Assembly (NCBI RefSeq): GCF_900102035.1
Contig: NZ_LT629689.1
Coordinates: 2,650,001-2,714,000 of the forward strand
DNA length: 64,000 nucleotides
Source of the DNA: Pseudomonas extremaustralis
Lineage (GTDB): Bacteria > Pseudomonadota > Gammaproteobacteria > Pseudomonadales > Pseudomonadaceae
Reading direction: 5' to 3'
Shown: one piece after another, positions 26,508 through 34,130 of the stretch
How the letters are laid out: each line of letters begins with the position of its first letter
Numbering within the stretch: the stretch's first letter is position 1
Notes under the pieces: model-generated
The model's input: only the letters and a program-made list of their open reading frames with translations
Told to the model about the DNA's origin: nothing
The model's database searches: none
Made by a program: the position numbers and the translations under genes

Positions 26508-27469
26508 TCAGTCGAGGCTTTCGTCGATCACCAGCACCAACTTCCCGGAAATCCGGTTGCTCGCCAATGCCTCAAACGCCGCATCGGCATCCTTGATCGG
26601 GAACGTCTCGGCCAACTGTGGGCTCAAGCGCCCTTCGGCAAACAGCGGCCACACATGCAGGCCCAAGTCACTGAACAGGTCGGCCTTGAACTGATCATCG
26701 CGACTGCGCAGGGTCGAGCCCAGCAGTTGCACGCGCTTGCCGAGTACCTGTGCCAGGTCGAGCTGCGCCTCGCGACCGCCCATCAGGCCGATCAATACCC
26801 AACGACCGTCCAGCGCCAGCAACTTGAGGTCGAGCGCCGCATAGCTGCCGCCGACCGGATCGAGGATCACGTCGAACGGCCCGAAATCCCGGAGCCCTTC
26901 GATACCGTCGGTACGCACCACGCCGCCCTGGGCCCCCAATGCCTCGCAGTACGCCAGGCGCTCGGCCGAGCCGACACTGACCCAACATGGGCTGCCAAAC
27001 GCCTTGCACAGCTGGATCGCCGCCGAGCCCACGCCACTGGCACCGGCATGCAGCAGGACTTTTTCACCGGGCTTGAGGCCCGCCAACTGGAACAGATTCA
27101 GCCAGGCCGTGCTGTAGACCTCCGGCAACGCCGCCGCTTCAGTCAGTGACAGACCTTCCGGTACCGGCAACACGTGCCGCGCGTCCACCACCACCTCTTC
27201 GGCCATGCCACCGCCGGCCAACAACGCACAGACGCGGTCTCCCACCTGCCAGGACGAGCCGGCGCCCACCTCGCTGATCACCCCGAACACTCCAGGCCAA
27301 GGATTTGGCTGGCGCCTGCCGGCGGTGGATACAACCCCGCACGCTGTAATAAATCAGCGCGATTGAGGCCCGCAGCCGCCACACGGATACGAACTTGGCC
27401 TACATCGCATGTAGGACTTGGCTCCTCAACCCACTCCACATGACCTTCAACGCCTTGCAATGCTTTCAC
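26508..27469 (-). pseudogene. NAD(P)H-quinone oxidoreductase (zeta-crystallin type), frameshifted
   Basis: Two overlapping frames together make a complete MDR-family quinone oxidoreductase. The N-terminal part ([20 protein letters not shown]...[20 protein letters not shown]) stops at 27278. The rest (VISEVGAG...VLLHAGASGVGSAAIQL...GKLVLVIDESLD) continues in another frame. Restoring one G in the G4 run at 27281-27284 (read GGGGG TGATC) joins them exactly as SG-VISEVG. GTG start at 27469 with GGAGG before it. A homopolymer sequencing error is as likely as a real mutation, since all else is well kept. Confidence 0.85.
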
Positions 27470-27495
27470 AGTGCCTCCATAGTGAGTCTGGACTG

Positions 27496-27524
27496 AGCCC
27501 GTAGCAGCAGCTGCCGGGCTTTTT
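27496..27524 (+). terminator. orphan terminator-like hairpin
   Basis: AGCCCG (27496-27501) and CGGGCT (27515-27520) form a 6-bp stem with a GC-rich loop, followed by five T on the plus strand. No plus-strand gene ends just before it; the nearest is the HAD gene 1.1 kb away. It may shield prc from antisense or read-through transcription. Confidence 0.4.
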
Positions 27525-27608
27525 GCATTATGCGACCGGCCCAAATGGAACCGGCGACTTCAAAGACGGCCTAATATGCGTTATCAATTGCCCCCGCGTC
27601 GAATCAGC

Positions 27609-29690
27609 ATGAAGCATTTGTTCCCTAGCACCGCCCTTGCTCTTTTCATTGGTCTCGGCTTCGCGTCGATGTCGACCAATACGTTCGCAGCCAACAGCTG
27701 GGACAATCTTCAGCCTGATCGCGACGAGGTGATTGCCAGCCTGAACGTCGTGGAGTTGCTCAAGCGCCATCACTACAGCAAGCCGCCGCTGGACGACGCA
27801 CGCTCGGTGATCATCTATGACAGCTACCTCAAGCTGCTGGACCCGTCGCGCAGCTACTTCCTGGCCAGCGATATCGCTGAATTCGACAAATGGAAGACCC
27901 AGTTCGACGACTTCCTCAAGAGCGGCGACCTGCAACCCGGCTTCACCATCTACAAGCGTTACCTGGACCGTGTCAAAGCGCGTCTGGACTTCGCCCTGGC
28001 CGAGCTGGACAAAGGCGTCGACAAGCTCGACTTCACCCAGAAGGAAACCCTTCTGGTGGACCGCAAGGACGCCCCTTGGCTGACCAGCACCGCCGCCCTC
28101 GACGACCTGTGGCGCAAACGCGTCAAGGACGAAGTGCTGCGCCTGAAGATCGCCGGCAAAGACCCCAAGGCCATCCAGGAACTGTTGACCAAGCGCTACA
28201 AGAATCAGCTGGCGCGTCTGGATCAGACCCGTGCCGAAGATATCTTCCAGGCCTACATCAACACCTTCGCGATGTCCTACGACCCGCACACCAATTATCT
28301 GTCACCAGATAACGCGGAAAATTTCGATATCAATATGAGTCTGTCGCTGGAAGGCATCGGTGCCGTCCTGCAAAGCGACAACGACCAGGTCAAGATCGTG
28401 CGCCTAGTGCCGGCAGGTCCGGCGGACAAGACCAAGCAGGTCGCTCCGGCCGACAAGATCGTCGGTGTGGCCCAGGGCGACAAGGAAATGGTCGACGTGG
28501 TCGGCTGGCGCCTGGACGAAGTGGTCAAGCTGATCCGTGGGCCGAAAGGCAGCGTGGTGCGCCTGGAAGTGATCCCGCACACCAATGCGCCAAACGACCA
28601 GACCAGCAAGATCGTGTCCATCACCCGTGAAGCGGTGAAGCTCGAAGACCAGGCCGTGCAGAAGAAAGTCCTCAACCTCAAGCAGGATGGCAAGGACTAC
28701 AAGCTGGGCGTGATTGAAATCCCCGCCTTCTACCTGGACTTCAAGGCGTTCCGTGCCGGCGATCCGGACTACAAGAGCACCACCCGCGACGTTAAGAAAA
28801 TCCTGACAGAACTGCAGAAGGAAAAAGTCGACGGCGTGGTCATCGACCTGCGCAACAACGGCGGCGGTTCCCTGCAGGAAGCCACCGAGCTGACCAGCCT
28901 GTTTATCGACAAGGGCCCGACCGTGCTGGTACGCAACGCTGATGGCCGCGTGGACGTGCTGGAAGACGAGAACCCAGGCGCCTTCTACAAAGGGCCGATG
29001 GCGCTGTTGGTCAACCGTTTGTCGGCTTCGGCTTCGGAAATTTTCGCCGGCGCCATGCAGGACTACCACCGCGCACTGATCATCGGCGGCCAGACCTTCG
29101 GCAAAGGTACCGTGCAGACCATTCAGCCGCTGAACCATGGCGAACTGAAACTGACCCTGGCCAAGTTCTACCGGGTTTCCGGGCAGAGCACCCAGCATCA
29201 GGGCGTGTTGCCGGATATCGATTTCCCGTCGGTCATCGACACCAAGGAAATCGGCGAAAGCGCGCTGCCGGAAGCCATGCCGTGGGACACCATCCGTCCA
29301 GCGATCAAGCCTGCATCCGATCCGTTCAAGCCATTCCTGGCGCAGTTGAAGGCTGACCACGACACCCGCTCCGCCAAGGATGCCGAGTTCGTATTCATCC
29401 GCGACAAGCTGGCCCTGGCCAAGAAGCTGATGGAGGAAAAAACCGTCAGCCTCAATGAAGTGGACCGCCGTGCGCAGCACTCCGACATCGAAAACAAGCA
29501 ACTTGCCCTGGAAAACATCCGCCGCAAGGCCAAGGGTGAAGATCCGCTCAAGGAACTGAAGAAAGAGGATGAGGATGCGCTGCCGACCGAGGCGGATAAA
29601 ACCAAGCCGGAGGACGACGCCTACCTCGCCGAGACAGGCCGGATCCTGCTGGACTACCTGAAAGTCACCAAACAGGTGGCCAAGCAGTAA
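27609..29690 (+). CDS. prc: tail-specific (carboxy-terminal processing) protease Prc
   Basis: A 693-aa periplasmic S41 serine protease. It has a signal peptide (MKHLFPSTALALFIGLGFAS...), an N-terminal helical domain, a PDZ domain (about 240-330; SLSLEGIGAVLQ...IRGPKGSVVRLEV), and the S41 core with NGGGS and the catalytic region LVNRLSASASEIFAGAMQDY...GQTFGKGTVQT (Ser in SASASEIF, Lys in GKGTVQT). A charged helical C-terminal extension follows. In P. aeruginosa this protease (AlgO) degrades MucA-type anti-sigma factors. An in-frame ATG 33 nt upstream (27576) is an alternative start. A strong terminator follows the gene. Confidence 0.93.
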   Translation: MKHLFPSTALALFIGLGFASMSTNTFAANSWDNLQPDRDEVIASLNVVELLKRHHYSKPPLDDARSVIIYDSYLKLLDPSRSYFLASDIAEFDKWKTQFDDFLKSGDLQPGFTIYKRYLDRVKARLDFALAELDKGVDKLDFTQKETLLVDRKDAPWLTSTAALDDLWRKRVKDEVLRLKIAGKDPKAIQELLTKRYKNQLARLDQTRAEDIFQAYINTFAMSYDPHTNYLSPDNAENFDINMSLSLEGIGAVLQSDNDQVKIVRLVPAGPADKTKQVAPADKIVGVAQGDKEMVDVVGWRLDEVVKLIRGPKGSVVRLEVIPHTNAPNDQTSKIVSITREAVKLEDQAVQKKVLNLKQDGKDYKLGVIEIPAFYLDFKAFRAGDPDYKSTTRDVKKILTELQKEKVDGVVIDLRNNGGGSLQEATELTSLFIDKGPTVLVRNADGRVDVLEDENPGAFYKGPMALLVNRLSASASEIFAGAMQDYHRALIIGGQTFGKGTVQTIQPLNHGELKLTLAKFYRVSGQSTQHQGVLPDIDFPSVIDTKEIGESALPEAMPWDTIRPAIKPASDPFKPFLAQLKADHDTRSAKDAEFVFIRDKLALAKKLMEEKTVSLNEVDRRAQHSDIENKQLALENIRRKAKGEDPLKELKKEDEDALPTEADKTKPEDDAYLAETGRILLDYLKVTKQVAKQ

Positions 29691-29758
29691 ATGATGACGA
29701 CTTAATGTGATCGCTCCTTGGAGTGTCATCATATAGACATCATTCTGTCGTGAAATGA

Positions 29759-29794
29759 AGGACCGCAGGCTTAGTGCCTGCGGTCCTTTTTTTT
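29759..29794 (+). terminator. strong Rho-independent terminator of prc
   Basis: An 11-bp perfect stem, GGACCGCAGGC / GCCTGCGGTCC (29760-29770, 29776-29786), followed by eight T. The next gene starts only 15 bp later. Confidence 0.93.
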
Positions 29795-29808
29795 CGATCG
29801 AGATCGCC

Positions 29809-31575
29809 ATGACCATGACCGAACAGCTGAATGCATTGGGCTCTATCCTGGCTCAAGGCAGTTTGCACAGCCTGTTCCAACCGATCATCTGCCTCTCGGA
29901 ACGACGTATCCTCGGCTACGAAGCCCTCAGCCGCGGTCCGTCCAACAGCCCGCTGCACTCCCCCGTCGCCCTGTTCGCCGTGGCCGGCCATGCCGGGCGC
30001 CTCAGCGAGCTGGAAATGGCCTGCCGCGAAAGCGCGTGCCGGCGCTTCAGCGAGCAGAAACTGCCGGGCAAGCTGTTTCTCAATATCTCGCCGGAATCCC
30101 TGATGGAGACCGCGCACCAACCGGGGCGTACCCTGCAATTGCTGCGCGACTTCGGCATTCCGCCCAGCCAGGTGGTGATCGAACTTACCGAGCAGACGCC
30201 CACCAACGATTTCGACCTGCTGCAAACCGCCCTGCATCATTACCGCGACATGGGTTTTGCCATCGCACTCGATGACTTGGGTGCCGGCTATTCCAGCCTG
30301 CGTCTATGGTCAGAACTGCGCCCGGATTACGTGAAGATCGACCGGCACTTCATCGACGGTATTCATCAGGACGCGCTCAAGCGTGAATTCGTCGGCTCGA
30401 TCCTGCAGATCGCCAGGGCCTCCCGCGCCCAGGTGATTGCCGAGGGTATCGAATTGCCGGAAGAGTTAGCGGTGCTGACGGAGATGGGTGTCGACCTGGT
30501 CCAGGGCTACCTGCTCTGCCGCCCACAGGAAAAACCGCCTCAGGAAGCGCGCCTGATGCTGCCCAAAACGGACAACGCCAACACCACCCTCAGCGAGGAC
30601 GGCAGCGACCTCAGCGCACTGCTCAACGAACGCCCCGCGGTGGATCAAAACACCGCCACCGCCCAGGTGCTGGAGTGTTTCCGCCGCCAGGCCAACCTCA
30701 ATTCCCTGGCGGTGCTGGATGGCCGCGGCCACCCGGTCGGCATCGTGCATCGGCATTCGTTGTCCGACGCCCTGCTCAAACCCTTCGCCACCGACCTGTT
30801 CGCACGCAAGCCCATCAGCCGTCTGATGAGCACTGATTTCCTCGCGGTGGAGTTGAGCCAGTCGTTGCAACAAGTCAGTCGCCTGTTGACCAGCCGCGCC
30901 CGCCAGCGCATCGAAGAAGATTTCATCATCACACTCAATGGCGACTACCTGGGCCTGGGTCGTGTGATCGACGTGCTCAAACTGATCACCGAGCTGAAAA
31001 TCCAGCAGGCGCGCTACGCCAACCCGCTGACCCTGCTACCGGGCAACGTACCGATCCAGCAATGCCTCACGCGGTTATTGCAGCAACAACGCGAGTCGGT
31101 GATTTGCTACGTGGATATCGACAGCTTCAAGCCGTTCAACGATATCTACGGCTATGGGCGGGGAGATGAGGTGTTGCTGTGCCTGGCCCAGTGCCTGAAT
31201 GACCGGGTCGACCCGAGCCGCGACTTTGTCGGGCACATTGGCGGCGATGACTTTTTGCTGGTGCTGGGACCACAGGATTGGCGCAAGCGGCTCAACCAGT
31301 TGCTGGATGATTTCCACACCCAGTGCCGCCGCTTTTACCGTGCCGAACATCTCGAGGCAGGCTGCTTCGTGGCGTTGAACCGCCAGGGCGTGCGCCAAGA
31401 GTTTGCGTTGCTGTCACTGTCCATTGGCGTGGTGCACTTATATCCACAGGCCTGTGGACAACTGGATGCCAGCCAGTTGGCGGAGCTGGCGTCGCAGGCC
31501 AAGCACCATGCCAAGGATATGGCCGGTTACAGCATCCATGTGATCGACAGCATGGACGCGCTGGCCCAGCTTTAG
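29809..31575 (+). CDS. EAL-CBS-GGDEF c-di-GMP signalling protein
   Basis: A 588-aa cytosolic protein with reversed domain order. The EAL domain comes first (GYEALSRG with Glu38; LFLNIS; VIELTEQT; DDLGAGYSSL; VIAEGIELPEE), with all usual catalytic residues. Then a CBS pair (about 280-400; LAVLDGRGHPVGIVHRHSL, ISRLMSTDFLAVELSQSL), then a GGDEF-type domain with the variant GGDDF (FVGHIGGDDFLLVLG) and YVDIDSFKPFNDIYGYGRGD. So it can probably hydrolyse c-di-GMP, while cyclase activity is open since GGDDF departs from GG(D/E)EF. The neighbouring prc gene and this architecture match PA3257-PA3258 in P. aeruginosa. Confidence 0.88.
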   Translation: MTMTEQLNALGSILAQGSLHSLFQPIICLSERRILGYEALSRGPSNSPLHSPVALFAVAGHAGRLSELEMACRESACRRFSEQKLPGKLFLNISPESLMETAHQPGRTLQLLRDFGIPPSQVVIELTEQTPTNDFDLLQTALHHYRDMGFAIALDDLGAGYSSLRLWSELRPDYVKIDRHFIDGIHQDALKREFVGSILQIARASRAQVIAEGIELPEELAVLTEMGVDLVQGYLLCRPQEKPPQEARLMLPKTDNANTTLSEDGSDLSALLNERPAVDQNTATAQVLECFRRQANLNSLAVLDGRGHPVGIVHRHSLSDALLKPFATDLFARKPISRLMSTDFLAVELSQSLQQVSRLLTSRARQRIEEDFIITLNGDYLGLGRVIDVLKLITELKIQQARYANPLTLLPGNVPIQQCLTRLLQQQRESVICYVDIDSFKPFNDIYGYGRGDEVLLCLAQCLNDRVDPSRDFVGHIGGDDFLLVLGPQDWRKRLNQLLDDFHTQCRRFYRAEHLEAGCFVALNRQGVRQEFALLSLSIGVVHLYPQACGQLDASQLAELASQAKHHAKDMAGYSIHVIDSMDALAQL

Positions 31576-31943
31576 GCCTCGGCGGATTCCGGGTAGTCAT
31601 ATTCGAATACGCGCACCACTTCCGAAGCGTGCCAAGAGGCGGCAGCCACGCCGTCGGATGGCCCGCTGAAACGCCCCAGACGCTCCACGCATTCAAAAAA
31701 ACCGGTACGCGGTAAGCGGCTGGCGCCCTGGCTGATCACCAGGGAGCTGCGCAACGGCTGCTCGGCCTTGGCGTCCAGCGCCGCCAGGTGTTCCAGGGCG
31801 GCAGCCAGGGTTTGCATGGCCGGCGTGGGAAATTGCAGGCGCTCCAGCAGCGCGCGGTAGGTCAGCAGATGGCGCTGGCGGCGCGCCTGGTCCAGCTCGT
31901 TAAGTAACCCATCCCAATGTTGACGGCTGATACGTAGGCTCAA
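31572..31943 (-). CDS. conserved hypothetical protein
   Basis: A 123-aa acidic protein: an N-terminal helical part (MSLRISRQHWDGLLNELDQARRQ...LTYRALLERLQFP), then a compact part with SSLVISQGASRLPRTGFFECVERLGRF. No known catalytic motif or signal peptide. Its start overlaps the stop of the HTH gene by 4 bp, so the two are translationally coupled. It overlaps the EAL-GGDEF gene end by 4 bp, convergently. Confidence 0.7.
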   Translation of the reverse strand: MSLRISRQHWDGLLNELDQARRQRHLLTYRALLERLQFPTPAMQTLAAALEHLAALDAKAEQPLRSSLVISQGASRLPRTGFFECVERLGRFSGPSDGVAAASWHASEVVRVFEYDYPESAEA

Positions 31944-32278
31944 GATTCATCCCTCCAACCTGCAACGCCCAATTCCCAGGCCAGGCTGCGGCGGATCGCG
32001 GCATCCGGCTGGCGCTCACCACTTTCGATCAATCCAAGATACGAGGGGCTGATCCCCACGGTACGGGCCAGGGTCTCGATCGCCAGGCCCTTGGCTTCGC
32101 GCAAGCCGCGCAGGTCTGCGAACGGGCGCAAGTCCTGGTCGGGGGCGGCTTGGGCAGTCGTAGCAGAAGATGGACTAGGTTGAGGCTGACCGGCAGCTTT
32201 TAGCAGCGCCTGGTACTGATCCCATGGCAATACCGCATATTCGGGTTCGCCATCGCGTGAAATTATCTGAATATCCAT
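31940..32278 (-). CDS. XRE-family helix-turn-helix protein
   Basis: A 112-aa protein. The N-terminal 30 residues (MDIQIISRDGEPEYAVLPWDQYQALL) resemble the short beta-helix entry of Phd-like antitoxins. A Pro/Ser/Ala-rich linker follows, then a Cro/C1-type HTH (LRGLREAKGLAIETLARTVGISPSYLGLIESGERQP). The start MDIQII is preferred over an ATG eight codons upstream. With the coupled 123-aa partner it looks like a small regulator pair; a toxin-antitoxin role is possible but the partner has no known toxin motif. Confidence 0.75.
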   Translation of the reverse strand: MDIQIISRDGEPEYAVLPWDQYQALLKAAGQPQPSPSSATTAQAAPDQDLRPFADLRGLREAKGLAIETLARTVGISPSYLGLIESGERQPDAAIRRSLAWELGVAGWRDES

Positions 32279-32374
32279 GACTGCCCCGTAGGATAACAAC
32301 ACTTACTAAGTAAGCCCTTTCCTTAGGAGTGTAATCCTAACAGCCACAAAGGTCGCAGGGGGATAGCCGTGTCT

Positions 32375-32830
32375 TCAGTTTTTTTGCGGGGTTTCCTTGG
32401 CCAGCAAGGCTGCGGTCGCAGGCAGCCGCTCCACCACGGCAAGCTTTTCCGGGCGCTGCGCCTCGCGCCAGGCGCGAAAAGCGCTCAATTCGTCGCTCAG
32501 GCTCTTCATGACCCATGCCAGTACCGCGATGTCATCGAGCATACCGAACACGGGGATAAAGTCCGGGATCGCATCGATCGGGCTCAGGAAGTACATCAGC
32601 CCCGCCACCACCGAGATCAGCGCCTTTGGGCTGATCGCACGATATTCACCACGCCAATAGGCCAGACACAGGGCCTGGAGCAGCTTGAGATCGTCCTTGA
32701 GCGCGCCGAGGCGATTGCCCTGGCTCGCGCCCTTGGCGGCAACAGCGAACAGCAGGGTCGGCAGACGCCCACGGCCCAGCAAGCGGGCAGCCATGGGCAG
32801 AAAGCGGGTGAAATTGAAGGGTGGTTTCAT
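32375..32830 (-). CDS. YkvA-family (DUF1232) membrane protein
   Basis: A 151-aa protein with the DUF1232 signature SPIDAIPDFIPVFGMLDDIAVLAWV near residues 83-107, which forms one or two membrane-associated helices; basic N-terminus KPPFNFTRFLPMAARLLGRG. Function of the family is unknown. Two inverted perfect DnaA boxes lie 28-58 bp upstream of the start codon. Confidence 0.82.
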   Translation of the reverse strand: MKPPFNFTRFLPMAARLLGRGRLPTLLFAVAAKGASQGNRLGALKDDLKLLQALCLAYWRGEYRAISPKALISVVAGLMYFLSPIDAIPDFIPVFGMLDDIAVLAWVMKSLSDELSAFRAWREAQRPEKLAVVERLPATAALLAKETPQKN

Positions 32831-32857
32831 TCGTCACTCCAGTTCCAGGCGACATAA

Positions 32858-32888
32858 AAGGTTATCCACACAAATTGTGGATAACCTT
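32858..32888. promoter_or_regulatory. inverted pair of perfect DnaA boxes
   Basis: A perfect 13-bp inverted repeat, AAGGTTATCCACA (32858-32870) and TGTGGATAACCTT (32876-32888), with a 5-bp spacer. Each arm contains TTATCCACA, the consensus high-affinity DnaA box. It lies in the promoter region of the DUF1232 gene. As RNA it would also form a hairpin, so a structural role is the alternative. Confidence 0.65.
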
Positions 32889-32933
32889 GTGAACAGAGCC
32901 CGTTTTTAAGGCTGAAAGCCGCGGATTACAAGG

Positions 32934-32958
32934 CGCCCAGTCAGATCGGGCGTTTTTT
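32934..32958 (+). terminator. orphan plus-strand terminator
   Basis: CGCCC (32934-32938) and GGGCG (32948-32952) with a 9-nt loop and six T. Only minus-strand genes flank it, so it would end a short unannotated plus-strand transcript or be fortuitous. Confidence 0.4.
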
Positions 32959-33093
32959 GCGCACATAAAAAAACCCAATATTTCATTGACTTGGCGCTGA
33001 TGTGCGGATACCCGCAGCCAGGTCTTGTATCAGACTGCCTCAGGCTCCAGGGGTTCGTTTGAATGCACGCCGGACGGACCTTCGGCCCCAGAA

Positions 33094-33127
33094 ACAACAA
33101 CGCCCCGTCGAGACGGGGCGTTGTGTG
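33094..33127 (-). terminator. Rho-independent terminator of the FKBP gene
   Basis: A 10-bp stem AACGCCCCGT / ACGGGGCGTT (33099-33108, 33113-33122) with TTGTTGTTTC following on the minus strand. It lies 18 bp after the stop codon of the isomerase gene. Confidence 0.8.
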
Positions 33128-33139
33128 TTCAGGCGCCGA

Positions 33140-33871
33140 TTACTTTTTGGCGGCAGGTGCAGCAGGAGCGTCAGCCTTGGCTGGGTCCTTGATGGCCAGC
33201 AGTTCCAGATCGAATACCAGCACGGAGTTGGCTGGAATCGCCGGGCTCGGGCTCTGGGCACCGTAGGCCAGATCGGACGGGATGTACAACTCGATCTTCT
33301 CGCCAACGTGCATCAGTTGCAGGCCTTCGACCCAGCCTGGAATCACGCCGCTGACCGGCAGGTCAATCGGGCTACCGCGATCCACGGAGCTGTCGAAGGT
33401 GGTGCCGTTGGTGAGCTTGCCGGTGTAGTGAACAGTCACCACGTCAGTCGGCTTAGGCTGAGCACCGTCGGCTTTCTTGATGATTTTGTACTGCAGGCCG
33501 GAAGCGGTAGTGACCACGCCGTCTTTCTTGGCATTGTCTTCGAGGAATTTCTTGCCGGCGGTTGCCGACTCTTCGCTCATCTTGGCCATGCGCTCTTCAG
33601 CACGCTTTTGCAGTGCGGCAAACGCTTCAACCAGTTCGTCGTCTTTGAGCTTCTGCTCTTTTTTGCCGACGGCATCTTCGATGCCCTGGGCTACTGCCTT
33701 GGAATCCAGGTCATCCATGCCTTCCTGGGCAAGGCTTTTGCCCATGTTCAGGCCGATACCGTAGGAAGCTTTCTGCGCCGGGGTTTTCAGCTCTACGCTG
33801 GTCTGCGAATCACAACCCGCAAGTACCAGGCTAACCAGGGCCACCGCCGCCGCCAACCGATGCTGTTTCAT
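33140..33871 (-). CDS. FKBP-type peptidyl-prolyl isomerase, lipoprotein (MIP/FkpA-like)
   Basis: A 243-aa envelope protein with a lipoprotein signal (MKQHRLAAAVALVSLVLAGC, Cys20). An N-terminal helical dimerisation domain (KASYGIGLNMGKSLAQEG...FLEDNAKKDGV) and a C-terminal FKBP domain follow (VTVHYTGKLTNGTTFDSSVDRG, VIPGWVEGLQLMHVGEKIELYIPSDLAYG), then an Ala/Pro-rich tail. It catalyses proline isomerisation during folding of exported proteins. The start MKQHR is used because the signal peptide begins there. Confidence 0.93.
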   Translation of the reverse strand: MKQHRLAAAVALVSLVLAGCDSQTSVELKTPAQKASYGIGLNMGKSLAQEGMDDLDSKAVAQGIEDAVGKKEQKLKDDELVEAFAALQKRAEERMAKMSEESATAGKKFLEDNAKKDGVVTTASGLQYKIIKKADGAQPKPTDVVTVHYTGKLTNGTTFDSSVDRGSPIDLPVSGVIPGWVEGLQLMHVGEKIELYIPSDLAYGAQSPSPAIPANSVLVFDLELLAIKDPAKADAPAAPAAKK

Positions 33872-34130
33872 GCTATTTCCTTGTTCATGCGCCAAAAGGG
33901 CATTCGAATAAAGTCGCGAGCTTATCAGGCGGCCACGACCAATGGCTACCGGCATGTGAGCAGGAAACTTCCGATAAGTTCACGTGTTTAAACGCATTTT
34001 CATTCATGATGCAGGCCCGCGACGGATCGTGGGATGGCCCGCTGCCAGGCTCATGGCCACTTGCCGCACCCGTGGTGTGGTGGCATAACAACGCAACCCC
34101 CTCGACAAGGCCGAGACAAGGATAGCTATC

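Noticed and set aside
27609..27611. The upstream ATG at 27576 as the prc start
   Set aside because: Not excluded, but the signal peptide begins at MKHLF and neither start has a strong ribosome binding site, so the shorter form was kept.
28404..29816. 470-codon antisense frame over prc
   Set aside because: It covers the PDZ and S41 core and the terminator of prc; no protein family features.
32858..32888. DnaA boxes as part of a replication origin
   Set aside because: Only two boxes, no AT-rich unwinding region and no dnaA, dnaN or gidA genes nearby; a gene-regulatory or titration site is more likely.
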